Position numbers and translations under genes: made by a program. A model generated the notes under the pieces. That model was given only the letters and a program-made list of their open reading frames with translations, had not been told where the DNA came from and did no database searches. A DNA stretch of 64,000 nucleotides from positions 1,178,001 to 1,242,000 of the forward strand of contig OZ345357.1 of assembly GCA_977006965.1 (NCBI GenBank). The letters are read 5' to 3'. Shown here in pieces: positions 33,277 to 43,820 of this stretch. How positions within the stretch are numbered: the first letter of the stretch is position 1; every line of letters starts with the position of its first letter. This DNA comes from Phymatolithon calcareum. Taxonomy: Eukaryota > Rhodophyta > Florideophyceae > Hapalidiales.

Positions 33277-36164
33277 CCACAAGTATTTGCGACGATGGCA
33301 ATCCTTTGCCGTAGATTATTCCCTTTTACTGGGTCCCTCACTAACCCTGAGTTCTTCAACTGATAAAATTATTATCTGTATGTTTCCATATTTAGTGCGC
33401 ATCAGTTTTCCGAGTCGTTTGACAGCCATGGAGAGATCGTCGATCTTCGAGAAGGCTACTAACAGAACGTGAAAACCCTGGTCGCTTGATGGGCCTGTTA
33501 CAGCGTTACACATACCGACTTTTTCATAGGCAGATTGTATGACGTCGCCGTTAACGCATATAATGGAAAACAGACCTCAGCAGTGGAAATATACAGAGCA
33601 AAGTTAGACAAGGAACTAGAGTGCACTTGGAGCCTGCCTTCTTACAGTGGAGCGATTTCCATCCAAATTTTCGACAAACTGGACATACATTCCCCAGAGT
33701 CCGCGCTCCATACAGCAAGAATCTACAGAGTACAGAAATTACATTGTGCTCACCACTGTCTTTGTCAGCATGCACTAGTAGTACCATGCTGACGAAGAAT
33801 TCTTAGAATGAACCTTCAGTAGGAGCCGTCAAACAATGTCTTGCATCTGAAACGACAGCAGACATTGCAGTGTTTCTACACATGCATCAGTAACTCTCAA
33901 ATAAAATCGGTACTTTCACGAAAGAAGAAGAAATTTCTTCTCTGAACAGTACTGTATATACGTATGCAGATACCCTGGCTCTTGTAGGGAGCGAGCGAAG
34001 AAATGACCTTACTCCCCTTGAAAACATGAGACTGAGTTTCTGCTGTTCAAGCCACTGGCACCGCAGACCGATGAAACAGTTGGTGCACCCGTTCGAGTAT
34101 CCTGTACTTGAAGAGCAATTAAACGTTACAAATGCCGTCAACGGCACCAGTGCGTCTGATCTTCGACTTCAATATTTTCTACGGAGTTTACTCGTTGCAA
34201 GGAAAGCAAGAAAAAGACTGTAATGGCGCAAGCAATGCTGGAGCTCCTCCAGCACGTGGCAAGAAAACTAATTTAGTCCTATTGTGCAGCAACTAATTGA
34301 TGTAAGATAAGATTCGCCCACTTCCAGATGTACAGTATGTGACGATGGGGGTCTCTCTAGTTCCATATTGCGCTGCGTTTTAGTCTTCTATATCTATATG
34401 AAAGCATATCCATATGGCTACTATCGGAGCAAGGTCACGAAGTGATATCCTTCAGGTGGCAAACCGCCATATATGCAAGTTCGCCTTTCATTTTTAGTGA
34501 ATGAACCTGGCGTCTATAACAGTACTCAAGTTTCGAAACAGCTAAAGAAGCGTCCATGTGGTCAAAATACAGAAGGTACAGCACTCATGCGCAATGGAGG
34601 TCATCTATCTATACATCTCCATGAATTGGGCACCGCGACTCCTCTTCTACATTTCGCTTCCTTTCTCCCCACTCAGATATGTCATATGTCAGGTTTAGGA
34701 ATATTTTGGGTCGAGGACCATGAAAGCAGGAGTCTTGACTACCGAAAGCTGAATGTGATTTAGTTCTTTCTCTCAACTGCTAACAGCGAGGGAGAATTTC
34801 ATACTCTCGACAAAAACAAGTACGCTCACAACCGCACGTTCAAGTGGGAGCAGATATGGTGGAAGAGGGAGTACGGACCAGTATATTGCACGGATGCTTC
34901 CATATCTCTGCTTTGGGAGACGAGTGCCCATTCGACTGGACAGCAATAGTCAACTGGACAAAGTAGGCGTCGCGACGACTAGACGACCTTAGTCGACGGT
35001 GGGTTTTTCACCGCAGTCCACTTAGAACCAATGCACCAGTGATGGGGTGCGACCTTTACGCGTAATCCAGTCATTAGCAGCACTGCCTGTATAACTGAAA
35101 TATACGATTGGAATCACCCGCTAACGGAAAATTTCTACTTCGTGATGCTTTCGATTGCTACCATGTTCAATTTATAGCAACTCCGTTCATATGGCACACA
35201 GTATGATAACTCAGTCTAGTCAGCGAGGATACAAGGGCACTCTACCATATTGGAATACGGCCAAGTGCCCTTTTGTCCTCGTAGTCCGTTGGAGTCCTGT
35301 TCACAACTTTATATGTATACATTTTAAGAGTAAGAGTCGTTAAGAAGACTATTTTAACTCACCAATCTACCGGGAGTTATTATATGGTTGCTGATGATAA
35401 AACTGAGCGACTAAAAATTGCAGGGCAGTCGACTAATATTAAAAATTTGCACGGCTACTTCCTTCAGCTTCTATAAAAATGATCGTACCTTCTAGTCAGA
35501 AGCACCTCTGTTCTTCCTGTGATGGAATTGGAACGAATTACACACTCTCCGTGTTGCGTCAAATTGAAGAATGACATCAGCTCGTGCACCCAGTAGTGGC
35601 TTCACAGCGTCCACGTGCACACGTGAAGTGTTGTGCAAGACAGGTGTACATATAGTGCCTATTTTCAAGAGGTTAATGAAAACGTGCAAGCAGCCGTGCC
35701 CAAATTTTGATTTTTGAATGATCGTGGACTGAACAAGTTCCATATTAGGAACATTTTAAGCGCAAGCTCTCTCCACTTTCTCTCATGATTGGCTGTAGTT
35801 CCTGCACGAAAGAATGCATTGGTTGGAGAAGGAATTTCTACAAAAGACGTTTTCCGCCGATATTGTGCACCAAAGTTCAAGAGACCAATTCATGACTCTG
35901 CTTCAACATCTTTACTCTTTTTTTCTTTTTCGTTTTATTGCAGGTTTCGGAGTTGTCCTAGAACAATTCCCCATCCTTACGGCTACAGTAGACTTTAGCA
36001 GATACGAGTAGTACTTGGTGTCACAACGGCTCAAAGCCGCACAAATTGCAGAGCTTCGGGGAGCGTAACATCTAAACCTCTACGCAGTCAGTCCTCAGCC
36101 GCCGTCCTTCTAAGGGCTGACCCGGGGTTGGAAACCATTTTGACTCTGTGCCACATCAGCCGCG
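33277..36164. other. Intergenic, no gene supported
   Basis: Short frames only. Two imperfect hairpins are visible: 33764-33793 (ends GTCAGCATG..CATGCTGAC) and 35224-35281 (about 18-bp arms with small differences, 22-nt loop). Confidence 0.5.
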
Positions 36165-36584
36165 ATGGCGATTGCGATATTGTTCATAACTTTAACATTT
36201 TTCTCCGCGTTGTTTCCGTCCTCATTCTTGGCGACAGCAGTACCAGAAACTTTCGAAACTCCTGCCTACCGCCTCTGCCCTCTTGAAACCTGTGTACGTT
36301 TCCAATAACAAAGTCCTATTTGAGTAACTCTTCCCGTTTCCGTAGATCGAATAAGTAGCCGAACCATCAATGGAGCCGCCCACGAAAGTATCAGCGCAGA
36401 AGAGTATGGAACCTACAATGGTTCCATTGAAGCTACACCTTAATCCTGCAGTGGCTTCTAGGTCTGGAAAGCTCTAAGGCAAAGCTTCTTCTCCGCAAAT
36501 GCAATCGTCATGTCGTCAGGCGGTCCTAAAAGTTGGGGGAGGGGTTGTGTACAGGTTTCGTCAGGATAGTACAGCTCAATTCAC

Positions 36585-37046
36585 TTGTATAAACACGCAA
36601 AGAAAATGATTCTGTATGTTCTGGTCTTGGTAAAGAGCAAAAACGGACGCACTGTGGTCTCGCTACATAATCTGCCCGTCAGCGATGGCCTCGTACTTGC
36701 ACGGTCAATTCAAGTTCAAGACAGAGTCGTTGTTGCGAACAAGGGAAGACAAGTTGTAGAACCTGTGGCATTTGTGAGACTGGATAAGCTGTCCGGGTTG
36801 TGCAATCCGCAGACGGCGACGGGAACCATTTTCGTGCGCTATGGAAATGTCTAGGCTGTTCTTTCATCGACATACACTACTTCTATTCTTCCAGTTGTCG
36901 CCCGTGCTCTTGAGATGCTGCTGAGGTGCTTGCGTAACGCATTGGGTCTCACACTCTCGGGAGATTTCAAGGTTCAGCCTGAAAGTGATGATCATGTGTC
37001 AGATTCGATTCCCGTACGCAATGCCTCCAGAATGACTACATGCTAG
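36585..37046 (+). pseudogene. Decayed third Hint-domain gene
   Basis: The frame reads KSKNGRTVVSLHNLPVSDG, then SIQVQDRVVVANKG, then LCNPQTATGTIFVRYG. It aligns with SKSGRIVASHSHYIFV, DVKVGDKIFVIRSG and LFNPQTAAGTIFVRHG of the two intact Hint genes. A TAG at 36852-36854 interrupts the frame, after which AVLSSTYTTSILPVVARALE (again homologous) continues to 37046. The N-terminal Hint cysteine block is not found. About 420 bp upstream an ATG at 36165 opens a convincing signal peptide (MAIAILFITLTFFSALFPSSF) followed by a possible short intron, which may be its old 5' exon. It is on the opposite strand to the Hint gene at 38830-39732. Confidence 0.7.
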
Positions 37047-37162
37047 GTTTTTGGAAGTGTTTCATTTTGGGGCAGCATGACGAAGGTCAACCACACTGTC
37101 TCAGGAGCAACCTCCAGGAGGCGTCGCCACAAGCTCTCATGAACATGGGATAGAAAAAATGC

Positions 37163-37232
37163 AAACTTGCATTTGCACCTATTCGTTAACGAATAGGTGC
37201 AAATGCAAGTTTAGAAGAACAATTGTTCTTCT
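37163..37232. repeat. Two touching perfect palindromes with known pre-insertion state
   Basis: 37163-37212 is a 50-bp palindrome with no loop; 37213-37232 is an adjoining 20-bp palindrome. The sister block at 53083-53120 has the outer sequences joined directly, so about 37 bp was added here: the reverse complement of the 25 bp on the left followed by the reverse complement of about 10 bp on the right. Confidence 0.95.
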
Positions 37233-37579
37233 TTTGCAAACCAAAAACTCAAATACACTGGACCTCCAATCATGTCGTGACTGGAGAAGTCCACCTTCAA
37301 AGATAAGAATTTCTGGGCTATCCTTTGATTGATGCAGGTCTCGCGGCAATTCCAAGAACAAAGTGTGGAACAATTTTTCCTGACATCCCCGTCGCTCGAT
37401 ACCTCTGTGTGAGTATCAGGGAAGATGTTGGCATTTCATAGTCAAGAGTTACGAGTGCGCGCCGGAATGCCAAGTCGTGCTCGAAGCGACCGCTTCATCT
37501 CAATTGTAATGCTTCTGCTTTAGCAAAGACACCCATCAGCTCACAATGGTTCCACCCATCTTAATTGGATATCCCTGCT

Positions 37580-38003
37580 TGTGAGAGACAAGGACTGACA
37601 ATTTGTCTGTCCGTTCATCTCGAGCATGCTGACACGGAGTCAGCACGACTCAGGTCAGTCGCACCTTCTGTCTAGTCGTTACACTGTAGGTATCGCGACG
37701 CTCAGCTAGCTTGACGGAGATCATACATCTGAGCTTCACTTCCGCGACAGTATTTAGCTAGCATAGCATGACCCTTGGCCAGAGTTCGGACCAAGTCATA
37801 GTTTCCCATTACACGATCTTGCTGAGCACATAGCTCTTCGATCAAGGCCTACATCTGGGTTAGCCCAGAGTATCCCCACCCGCACTGAGTTCACATCCGA
37901 CTCCATCCAGACATCGAGCTGGAGTTCCTCGGATCATCCTCACTGCGGTTCATTTTCCGTGTTACACCCATAGCTCACTGCAGCCACTGGGAGTTGCCGA
38001 TCA
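37580..38003. mobile_element. Solo LTR, 424 bp, with 5-bp target duplication
   Basis: Starts TGTGAGAGAC, ends GCCGATCA, and is flanked on both sides by CTGCT (37575-37579 and 38004-38008). The sister block has a single CTGCT at the corresponding point (about 53444-53448), so this is an insertion with a preserved empty site. TG..CA ends and a 5-bp duplication are the marks of an LTR retrotransposon; no internal region remains. Confidence 0.8.
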
Positions 38004-38576
38004 CTGCTCTCATATGGTCTCTAATCCACTGCTCAAATCCATCTTATCAGTCCCCTCGTTCACAACCGATCCGGTTGTTGATGAATTTTAATGCAATCGT
38101 AGAAAAGATTTAGAAATACTGTATCCCCCACAGTCTTCAATTGAGAATGATGTAATGCGAACACTAGAACAATGTGGAAAATTGTGACTCATGGAGCATG
38201 GTGTGTACCTGACCACAATTGCCCTATATCGGGCGCTCTCAGTAGAAGTTCTCATTCTACCGGGCTCTGATATTGCCTTACACTACACCCGAAGTATTTC
38301 TCTGGTCTCGGGTCAAGCGAGTTAGCAACTCATTTTCATCCTATACACGAACCTTCCTCCAACTTCATAATACATTTTAATAAAACAAGACGATACGCGA
38401 TACTATTAATGTTATATTTCATTTGCATTGATCATAAAGTACAAAATCTGCCCTCCAGCATGTGGAATTGATAAAAAGTTAATAGGATAAGCGTAAACAA
38501 AGTCCTTTCGAGGTTAAGTTTCGATGAATTCGAACCCAGTTTTTAAACTAATCAGTTTAATGTAGCAGTTTGAGTG

Positions 38577-38710
38577 GAATCGTCTAATGACGAGCGGCAG
38601 GTAGAGAAGAAGCGTACTTAAAATTAGCTAGCAGGATTAACTCCTTGCCGTAATCTAGGAAGAGGTAAAAATAGAGGCACACTGCTTGCCAGCCCCATAA
38701 GTGAATAATG
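38577..38710 (+). repeat. SINE-like repeat S, copy 2
   Basis: Same module as 16564-16712, more diverged, without the ATT tail. It lies within the Hint block and is therefore duplicated at 54646-54782. Confidence 0.75.
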
Positions 38711-38829
38711 CAGTCATCAGATTTGTACAATATCTTTGCGTTGTTATTAATCGCTTGTTAATCTGAAGAGTTTTTCATGAGAGCACTATCACACAGTCGG
38801 CGGTTTTACAAACTAATCTGGATGCCGGT

Positions 38830-39732
38830 TCATGCAATCTGAGACAGAAACAGTTCCACTGATTGTTGGAATCGAAGGAGGCATTGGGTCATCAGTTGCA
38901 CGAAGAAGTTTATCTTGCTTAGAAACGCCATACCAAATATGTTGTGGATGCACCGCAGCGGTGTCTCCAAAGCACGCGCAGCAGCTGGGTCAACAGCCGT
39001 AGTGCATGTCGAAGCAAGAACAGCACCACCACTTCCGTGCCGCACGAAAATTGTCCCTGCTGCCGTCTGCGGGTTGAACAGCCCAATCATACTTGCCATG
39101 GCGACGGATGTCACAGGTTCTTCCAAAAGCACACCGCTTCTAATGACAAAGATCTTGTCTCCGACTTTTACATCTCCTGCGGCCATAAGGCCACGGTTAA
39201 CGAAAATATAATGGGAATGCGAGGCTACAATGCGCCCACTTTTGCTCGACACCATGACCATTTCAGACGCAGTCGTATTCGACGCGTGAGTGAAAATGAG
39301 AACTGGACTGTAGTGACCTGGGGAAACTTGCACAAGGTCACCAACTTGGATGTGCTGGATTTCAATCTCGTACCTGCTTGAGAGCATCACCATTGTGTTG
39401 AGAGGAAAACAAGCGTTTTTCTTCTGATTTTTAGCACTGGGAACAACGGTGGGATCGAGTGGCAACTCAAGCTCGTCCGCAGTAGGTGGATGGACTGTAG
39501 TGGTGGGCGCTGTGGTCGGCTCTATAGACGGTTGCACTGAAGACTGTACTGACAGCTCTATGGCTGGCTCTATTGGCGAAACAGGGAAAAGAGGTGTGCG
39601 GGGAAATGGGTTACTTGAGCGATATACGGGATTCATGACGGGCGATGAGGAGTTCGAATGCAGTGGTGCTGTGAAGAGCGGGGAAGAGAGCATTGCAAAG
39701 ACAAATGCTAGAGACATACGCAATAACATCAT
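38830..39732 (-). CDS. Secreted Hedgehog/Hint-domain protein, copy 1
   Basis: 300 aa from the ATG at 39732, chosen because MMLLRMSLAFVFAMLSSPLFTA is a clear signal peptide start (an upstream in-frame ATG at 39801 would add 23 polar residues before it). A Ser/Pro/Thr-rich linker of about 80 residues follows, then a Hint domain starting at the nucleophile cysteine: ACFPLNTMVML, VGDLVQVSPGHYSPVLIFTH, SGRIVASHSHYIFVN (the conserved His block), DVKVGDKIFV, LFNPQTAAGTIFV and CTTAVDPAAARALE. In Hedgehog-type proteins this fold makes a thioester at the cysteine and cleaves itself, releasing the N-terminal part. Here the N-terminal part is only a low-complexity linker, with no Hedge domain. Secreted or cell-wall location and self-cleavage are inferred. 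About 90% or more identical to the copy at 54811. Confidence 0.88.
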   Translation of the reverse strand: MMLLRMSLAFVFAMLSSPLFTAPLHSNSSSPVMNPVYRSSNPFPRTPLFPVSPIEPAIELSVQSSVQPSIEPTTAPTTTVHPPTADELELPLDPTVVPSAKNQKKNACFPLNTMVMLSSRYEIEIQHIQVGDLVQVSPGHYSPVLIFTHASNTTASEMVMVSSKSGRIVASHSHYIFVNRGLMAAGDVKVGDKIFVIRSGVLLEEPVTSVAMASMIGLFNPQTAAGTIFVRHGSGGAVLASTCTTAVDPAAARALETPLRCIHNIFGMAFLSKINFFVQLMTQCLLRFQQSVELFLSQIA

Positions 39733-39806
39733 CTCGAAGTTTGTATACGTATCGCAGGCTTGTGACTTGCGAGCAGAAGAACTACAAAATGCTGGACACA
39801 TAGTGA

Positions 39807-40085
39807 TTATTCAAAATCGGGGCTCCGAAGGAGTACAGTTGGTGATCTCTCGTCTTGCGCATGCTCTGAAAAGGGGGCATATTCCCTCCAAAATAATCCA
39901 ACGCAATGAGCGCTGAACATCACACAGTGTCTGGCAACAGCACACTGGCCTCTCTCGAACGGATACCATCGGAGGTAGCATTTGTTCCCGCTTATGGCTT
40001 TCCTGAAAACTGCATCCCAACGCTTTGAAGTTTCTGCTATCTGCGCTTGTGAAACTGATTCGCTTTGGGCTTCACTCAATTCCAT
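39807..40085 (-). CDS. Small conserved ORF upstream of Hint gene 1
   Basis: 92-codon frame with an ATG at 40085 (MELSEAQSESVSQAQIAETS). The first 58 residues are nearly the same in the sister block (56061-55870), after which indels change the frame. No family recognised. It could be a 5' leader ORF or chance within duplicated DNA. Confidence 0.2.
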   Translation of the reverse strand: MELSEAQSESVSQAQIAETSKRWDAVFRKAISGNKCYLRWYPFERGQCAVARHCVMFSAHCVGLFWREYAPFSEHAQDERSPTVLLRSPDFE

Positions 40086-40361
40086 ATTTCAGTTCGGACT
40101 TACTCTCGACAGGGTTCTCGCGAACTCAACGAATCTGTGACATAATCACAGGGGGCAGGACTTCGAGTCATTCCTCCTATCCATGAAAAGGGCTCATTAC
40201 CGTTGCGCTCTCCTCCCTACCAATGTGGCTCACACTCTATGAGTTCTCGTCATTTTGACTTGTCCTACAGCAGAACAAGTGCAGAACTGTCCCGCATCCA
40301 TAACAAAGTGAAGTCGTCCAGTACTTGTTAATCAGCACCACAGGACGCATATTGGTGTAGC

Positions 40362-40850
40362 CCGCCATCATCAGACTACCGAAAGCACGTCACCGCCAAT
40401 TGGCGATTAAATGGGCATTCGGACGTTTTCCCCCATTGAGTACCACACTTCTGGAAGACAAATTCGGTGAAATCGTACCAACTCTCATGAACAAGCTCGA
40501 AGTGTACCTTCAAAGATATCGACTAACAGAAGAGGAGACTAGTGAGACTGAAAAGGCACTTGACAAAGTACTATTCCTCACAATCGTCTTTTATGACGAC
40601 ATGGAATAGACCAAGACAAAATAGAACGGCGACGCTGAGATTCCTACGAACAGGACAAGTGGACTCTAAGCTTTTCCCTCCACCTTCTCTGGAGGAGGGT
40701 TTTTGCAGCTAGGGCTACGACGATAGCAACGAGCTTTTGCGGGCTTTAACGGAGCTACCAAGGTAGTAGCATCTGAAACGCATCTCCCTTACAGTCTTAT
40801 GAGTGTTTCTGAGGGCGTTTAATAAATTCAAAATTCAAAAAAAAAAAAAA
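40362..40850 (+). mobile_element. Poly-A retroposon with 13-bp target site duplication
   Basis: 489 bp flanked by the direct repeat ATATTGGTGTAGC (40349-40361 and 40851-40863) and ending in about 14 A residues, the hallmarks of target-primed reverse transcription. The 3' sequence (TTACAGTCTTATGAGTGTTT, then a GGGCGTTTAATAAA-like tail) is shared with 45290-45339 and 60555-60610, so it is a 5'-truncated member of that family. A 69-aa frame (40400-40609) is unrecognised. Confidence 0.82.
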
Positions 40851-40863
40851 ATATTGGTGTAGC

Positions 40864-43820
40864 GCAGGCTCCAAAAGAACACAGCGCCACAAGGGTGAGA
40901 AAAGACCAAGAGCGAAAAAAGAAGAAAAGAGCGGGAGAGACTAGAAAGAATGAGGAGGAAAGAAAGACAAGCCAGCAAAACCCCCAATAGGTACCAGACA
41001 CCAGACAGAGTAAGCATTCTTGGGAAAATGGCTACACGAATGTTCCAGGTGGTAATTGCTAATGTAATGGACATTGCCGTCGCTGTTGTGTACATCTCCC
41101 CGCTTGCTAGCCACAAGGAATATGACGAATGTCTCAAATTCATTCACCAACACTGCAGAGGGAAGTCACTAGTGATGGGCGACTTTAATGCAAGACATAG
41201 GAACTGGGACCGCGTGGGTAACTGGCGAGGAAACAAGGTTGTCTCTTGGGCTGCAAAGTTCAACTGGAGAGTAAGGACTGCAACAAGTCCTACTTTTGTC
41301 TCCAGACAGGGGAAGAGCAACATTGATATTTTCATGACAAAATGTTTAGAAGCAGAGGTACCTGAACTGGTCAACGGAATGTGGGAAGGCGTCACCGAAC
41401 ACATTCCGGTGGCAACAAGAGTCATCAACAACAGGATTGTTCCTGGGAAAAGACAGACAGTTGTTTCTAAGTCCGCCAGGCGAAGCGTAGCAAAAGCAGC
41501 CAAGGCAAAAGAAGAAATGTCCAAGTGGGCGCCGATGATGCTGGAGCAACTGCAAGCCTGCAATCGCAAACAAGACTTGGAAAAATGGTACGAAATGTTT
41601 TCGAAGAATCTTATACAGCCATGGACGTCCTCTAGGCCCAGGCCGTCAAGATTCAAGACCTTTTGGAACAATGAGCTCGACAAACTAGCCAAGAAGCGAA
41701 CTCGATTGTACAAGATTTACAAAAGAACCGAGCTTGAAAAGGACCGGCTTGCCCTCCGAGAAATTAAGACACAAATCCAAAAGAAAGTAAGAAAAGCGAA
41801 ACGTGAGCAGTTTGAAAGATACCTTGATGGAGTGGAAGAACTGGGTCCCACTGAGGCAGCCAACGTTGCAAGCAAAATTATGAAGTCAAAAACAAGAAGA
41901 AAAGGGTCGAACAAGGCAATCGGAGCTCCAGTACATCCGAGCAAATTCTCTGCGTATATTTCTAATGTGTGCAAGGCTGAAAATGACTGGAATGTGCCAC
42001 TAAAGGCTTTTACAGTCAACAGGGAATTCAACCGAGCACCAAAAGGGAAGGCCGTCGGCCCTGACGGAGTGGCAGTTGAAATGATGCATGCGAATAAGGA
42101 AGCCGGATTGAGTATATTGATAGCCTTATGGGAGACATGTGGAAGGCTCAAATGTCTTCCGCGAGCGTGGCGTCAAGCTACTCTGATCCCTCTGTACAAG
42201 AAAGGCCCACCCCATGTTGCAGCGAACTACAGACCTATATCGCTATTAAGCCAAGCCAGGAAAATCATCGATTCCGCACTCGACTCATACATAAGGGAAC
42301 ACTACCGTTTCAACAGTGCCCAGCTAGGTTTCCGAAAAGACAAGAGCACATATATTGCGATACTCCGTGCAAAATGTGCCATGAAAGATGGGCATCCTTT
42401 TGTCGCGGTTCTTGACCTCTCTACAGCATATGACAGGGTGCCACGAGACATCCTCATGAAAAGACTCGAGCAGAAGCTACCCGACGAAATAGCAAGGATG
42501 GTGGCATATCTTCTGAAACCCTCGTGGGTTACGTCAGCAGGCGATGATACACGAACATGGTGCATTATCGATCGAGGAGTACCTCAAGGGTCCCCACCGA
42601 GCCCGTGCCTGTACAATATCTTCATGGATACATTCGCGGAAGCGGTCTCCAACGTCCCCAGCGACGTCTCTGAAAATGCAGCACAACTGTTCGCTGACGA
42701 TGTCCAGCTGCAATCAAAGGATGGAGAAGGAATGCAGAAGCTACTTGATATAGCGACTACCTGGGCGAAGGAAAATGGTATGACCTGGAACACAAAGCCA
42801 GGAAAGAGCGAGATCCTTAAATACAAGGGACTCAGGAAACACACCTTCCACATTGCGGGTCGAGTTCTTCATCAAGCTTGGAGGCTCTCGTATCTCGGTA
42901 TAAGCATGAACCACAAAGGCGTAACAGACGACATGGCGTTATCAAGAGTACGAAATGCAGTGGGGTGCATACACAAACTGCGGGATATTGGAGTCAATGT
43001 TCGAGGCTTTCAGCCTGGGACATGCATTAGAATCTTCAAGTCGCTTATTTTGCCAAAGTGGGAGTATGCACTCCACGTCACGCCTCTGACAAAGCGATTA
43101 CAATCAGCAATCGAATCTGCAGAAGGTTTATTCTTCAAGTATGTTTTTGGGACATATGCCCAGCACCGCCATGGAAGAATGCGAGTTCTGTGCCGACTAG
43201 AACCACCTGCCATGAGGAGAAGACACCAAGCAGAAAGGTTCTCTGCGAGTCTAGTGAAACAGAAGAAGCGCCTCGACGAAGCAGATGAGTATTCTGGGAG
43301 AGATGAAGACATTAAGGAGGCAATCAAGGACATAGAGTGCCTCAAGAAATATGAAGATCTGCAGCAAGCTCTCGACAAAGCCAAGGAGGGCTCAGTCTCA
43401 AAGAAAGGGCGACGAAAAGAAAGAATTGAGTTATGGGCAGAGGAAGAAGAGGGAAGATCGCTCGAGATACCAACTGATTCGAACAATCTACCGATGGTTC
43501 TCCGCGTAAGAGAAAGATCTACACGGTTGCGATGCCTACGGCTGATATTCAATAGAGCACCTCTTTGGAGAAAATCAGTACTTGGTGCATACTTTGGTGT
43601 CACAGCCGTGATTGAGCTGGTCGCGCTCCAACGCATTCTATCTTCATCCAAGATTAGTCCTGAAATTGAATATGAATGTAAGCGACTAACTGGAGCACTT
43701 GTTGGGAGAGAAATACGAATCAAGGATGTACTGAACAGTCAAACTACGTGAGCTTAGAAAATCGTGCGAAAGCGGCCCTGTTACTCTTCAAGAGAGGCCT
43801 TGGGAGCTTTTAAAATAAAT
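40864..43820 (+). mobile_element. Non-LTR retrotransposon (LINE), nearly full ORF2
   Basis: Starts directly after the target duplication of the poly-A retroposon. It encodes the long APE/RT ORF and ends in CTTGGGAGCTTTTAAAATAA. The first half of the endonuclease is missing, so it is probably 5' truncated. A short 3' fragment of a related element lies at 52120-52350. No clear target duplication was found. Confidence 0.85.
40950..43751 (+). CDS. LINE ORF2: APE-type endonuclease (partial) and reverse transcriptase
   Basis: 933 aa without interruption. Residues about 30-165 are the C-terminal half of an apurinic-type endonuclease: VVYISPLASHKEYDE, MGDFNARHRNWDRVG, SNIDIFMTK and VTEHIPVATR (the usual SDH is replaced). 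Residues about 355-690 are the reverse transcriptase: KGKAVGPDGVAVEMM, LIPLYKKGPPHVAANYRPIS, FVAVLDLSTAYDRVPRD, GVPQGSPPSPCLYNIFMD, and FADD in place of the common YADD catalytic box. The C-terminal 240 residues are charged and lack an obvious zinc knuckle; they end in VALQRILSSSKISPE, then CKRLTGALVGRE. The missing N-terminal endonuclease half (the NxNG and QET blocks) means this copy is probably unable to move alone. The absence of stops over 2.8 kb indicates a young insertion. Confidence 0.92.
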   Translation: MRRKERQASKTPNRYQTPDRVSILGKMATRMFQVVIANVMDIAVAVVYISPLASHKEYDECLKFIHQHCRGKSLVMGDFNARHRNWDRVGNWRGNKVVSWAAKFNWRVRTATSPTFVSRQGKSNIDIFMTKCLEAEVPELVNGMWEGVTEHIPVATRVINNRIVPGKRQTVVSKSARRSVAKAAKAKEEMSKWAPMMLEQLQACNRKQDLEKWYEMFSKNLIQPWTSSRPRPSRFKTFWNNELDKLAKKRTRLYKIYKRTELEKDRLALREIKTQIQKKVRKAKREQFERYLDGVEELGPTEAANVASKIMKSKTRRKGSNKAIGAPVHPSKFSAYISNVCKAENDWNVPLKAFTVNREFNRAPKGKAVGPDGVAVEMMHANKEAGLSILIALWETCGRLKCLPRAWRQATLIPLYKKGPPHVAANYRPISLLSQARKIIDSALDSYIREHYRFNSAQLGFRKDKSTYIAILRAKCAMKDGHPFVAVLDLSTAYDRVPRDILMKRLEQKLPDEIARMVAYLLKPSWVTSAGDDTRTWCIIDRGVPQGSPPSPCLYNIFMDTFAEAVSNVPSDVSENAAQLFADDVQLQSKDGEGMQKLLDIATTWAKENGMTWNTKPGKSEILKYKGLRKHTFHIAGRVLHQAWRLSYLGISMNHKGVTDDMALSRVRNAVGCIHKLRDIGVNVRGFQPGTCIRIFKSLILPKWEYALHVTPLTKRLQSAIESAEGLFFKYVFGTYAQHRHGRMRVLCRLEPPAMRRRHQAERFSASLVKQKKRLDEADEYSGRDEDIKEAIKDIECLKKYEDLQQALDKAKEGSVSKKGRRKERIELWAEEEEGRSLEIPTDSNNLPMVLRVRERSTRLRCLRLIFNRAPLWRKSVLGAYFGVTAVIELVALQRILSSSKISPEIEYECKRLTGALVGREIRIKDVLNSQTT

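Larger units (their letters stand above)
37105..40348. repeat. Segmental duplication block 1, copy 1
   Basis: Collinear with 53015-56330 at high identity. It contains a fragment of an unidentified gene (FPDIPVARYLCVSIREDVG near 37370-37440) and the Hint gene. Differences from copy 2: this copy has a palindromic insertion (37188-37224) and a solo LTR (37580-38003), and lacks the 610-bp segment found at 53835-54444. Confidence 0.9.
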
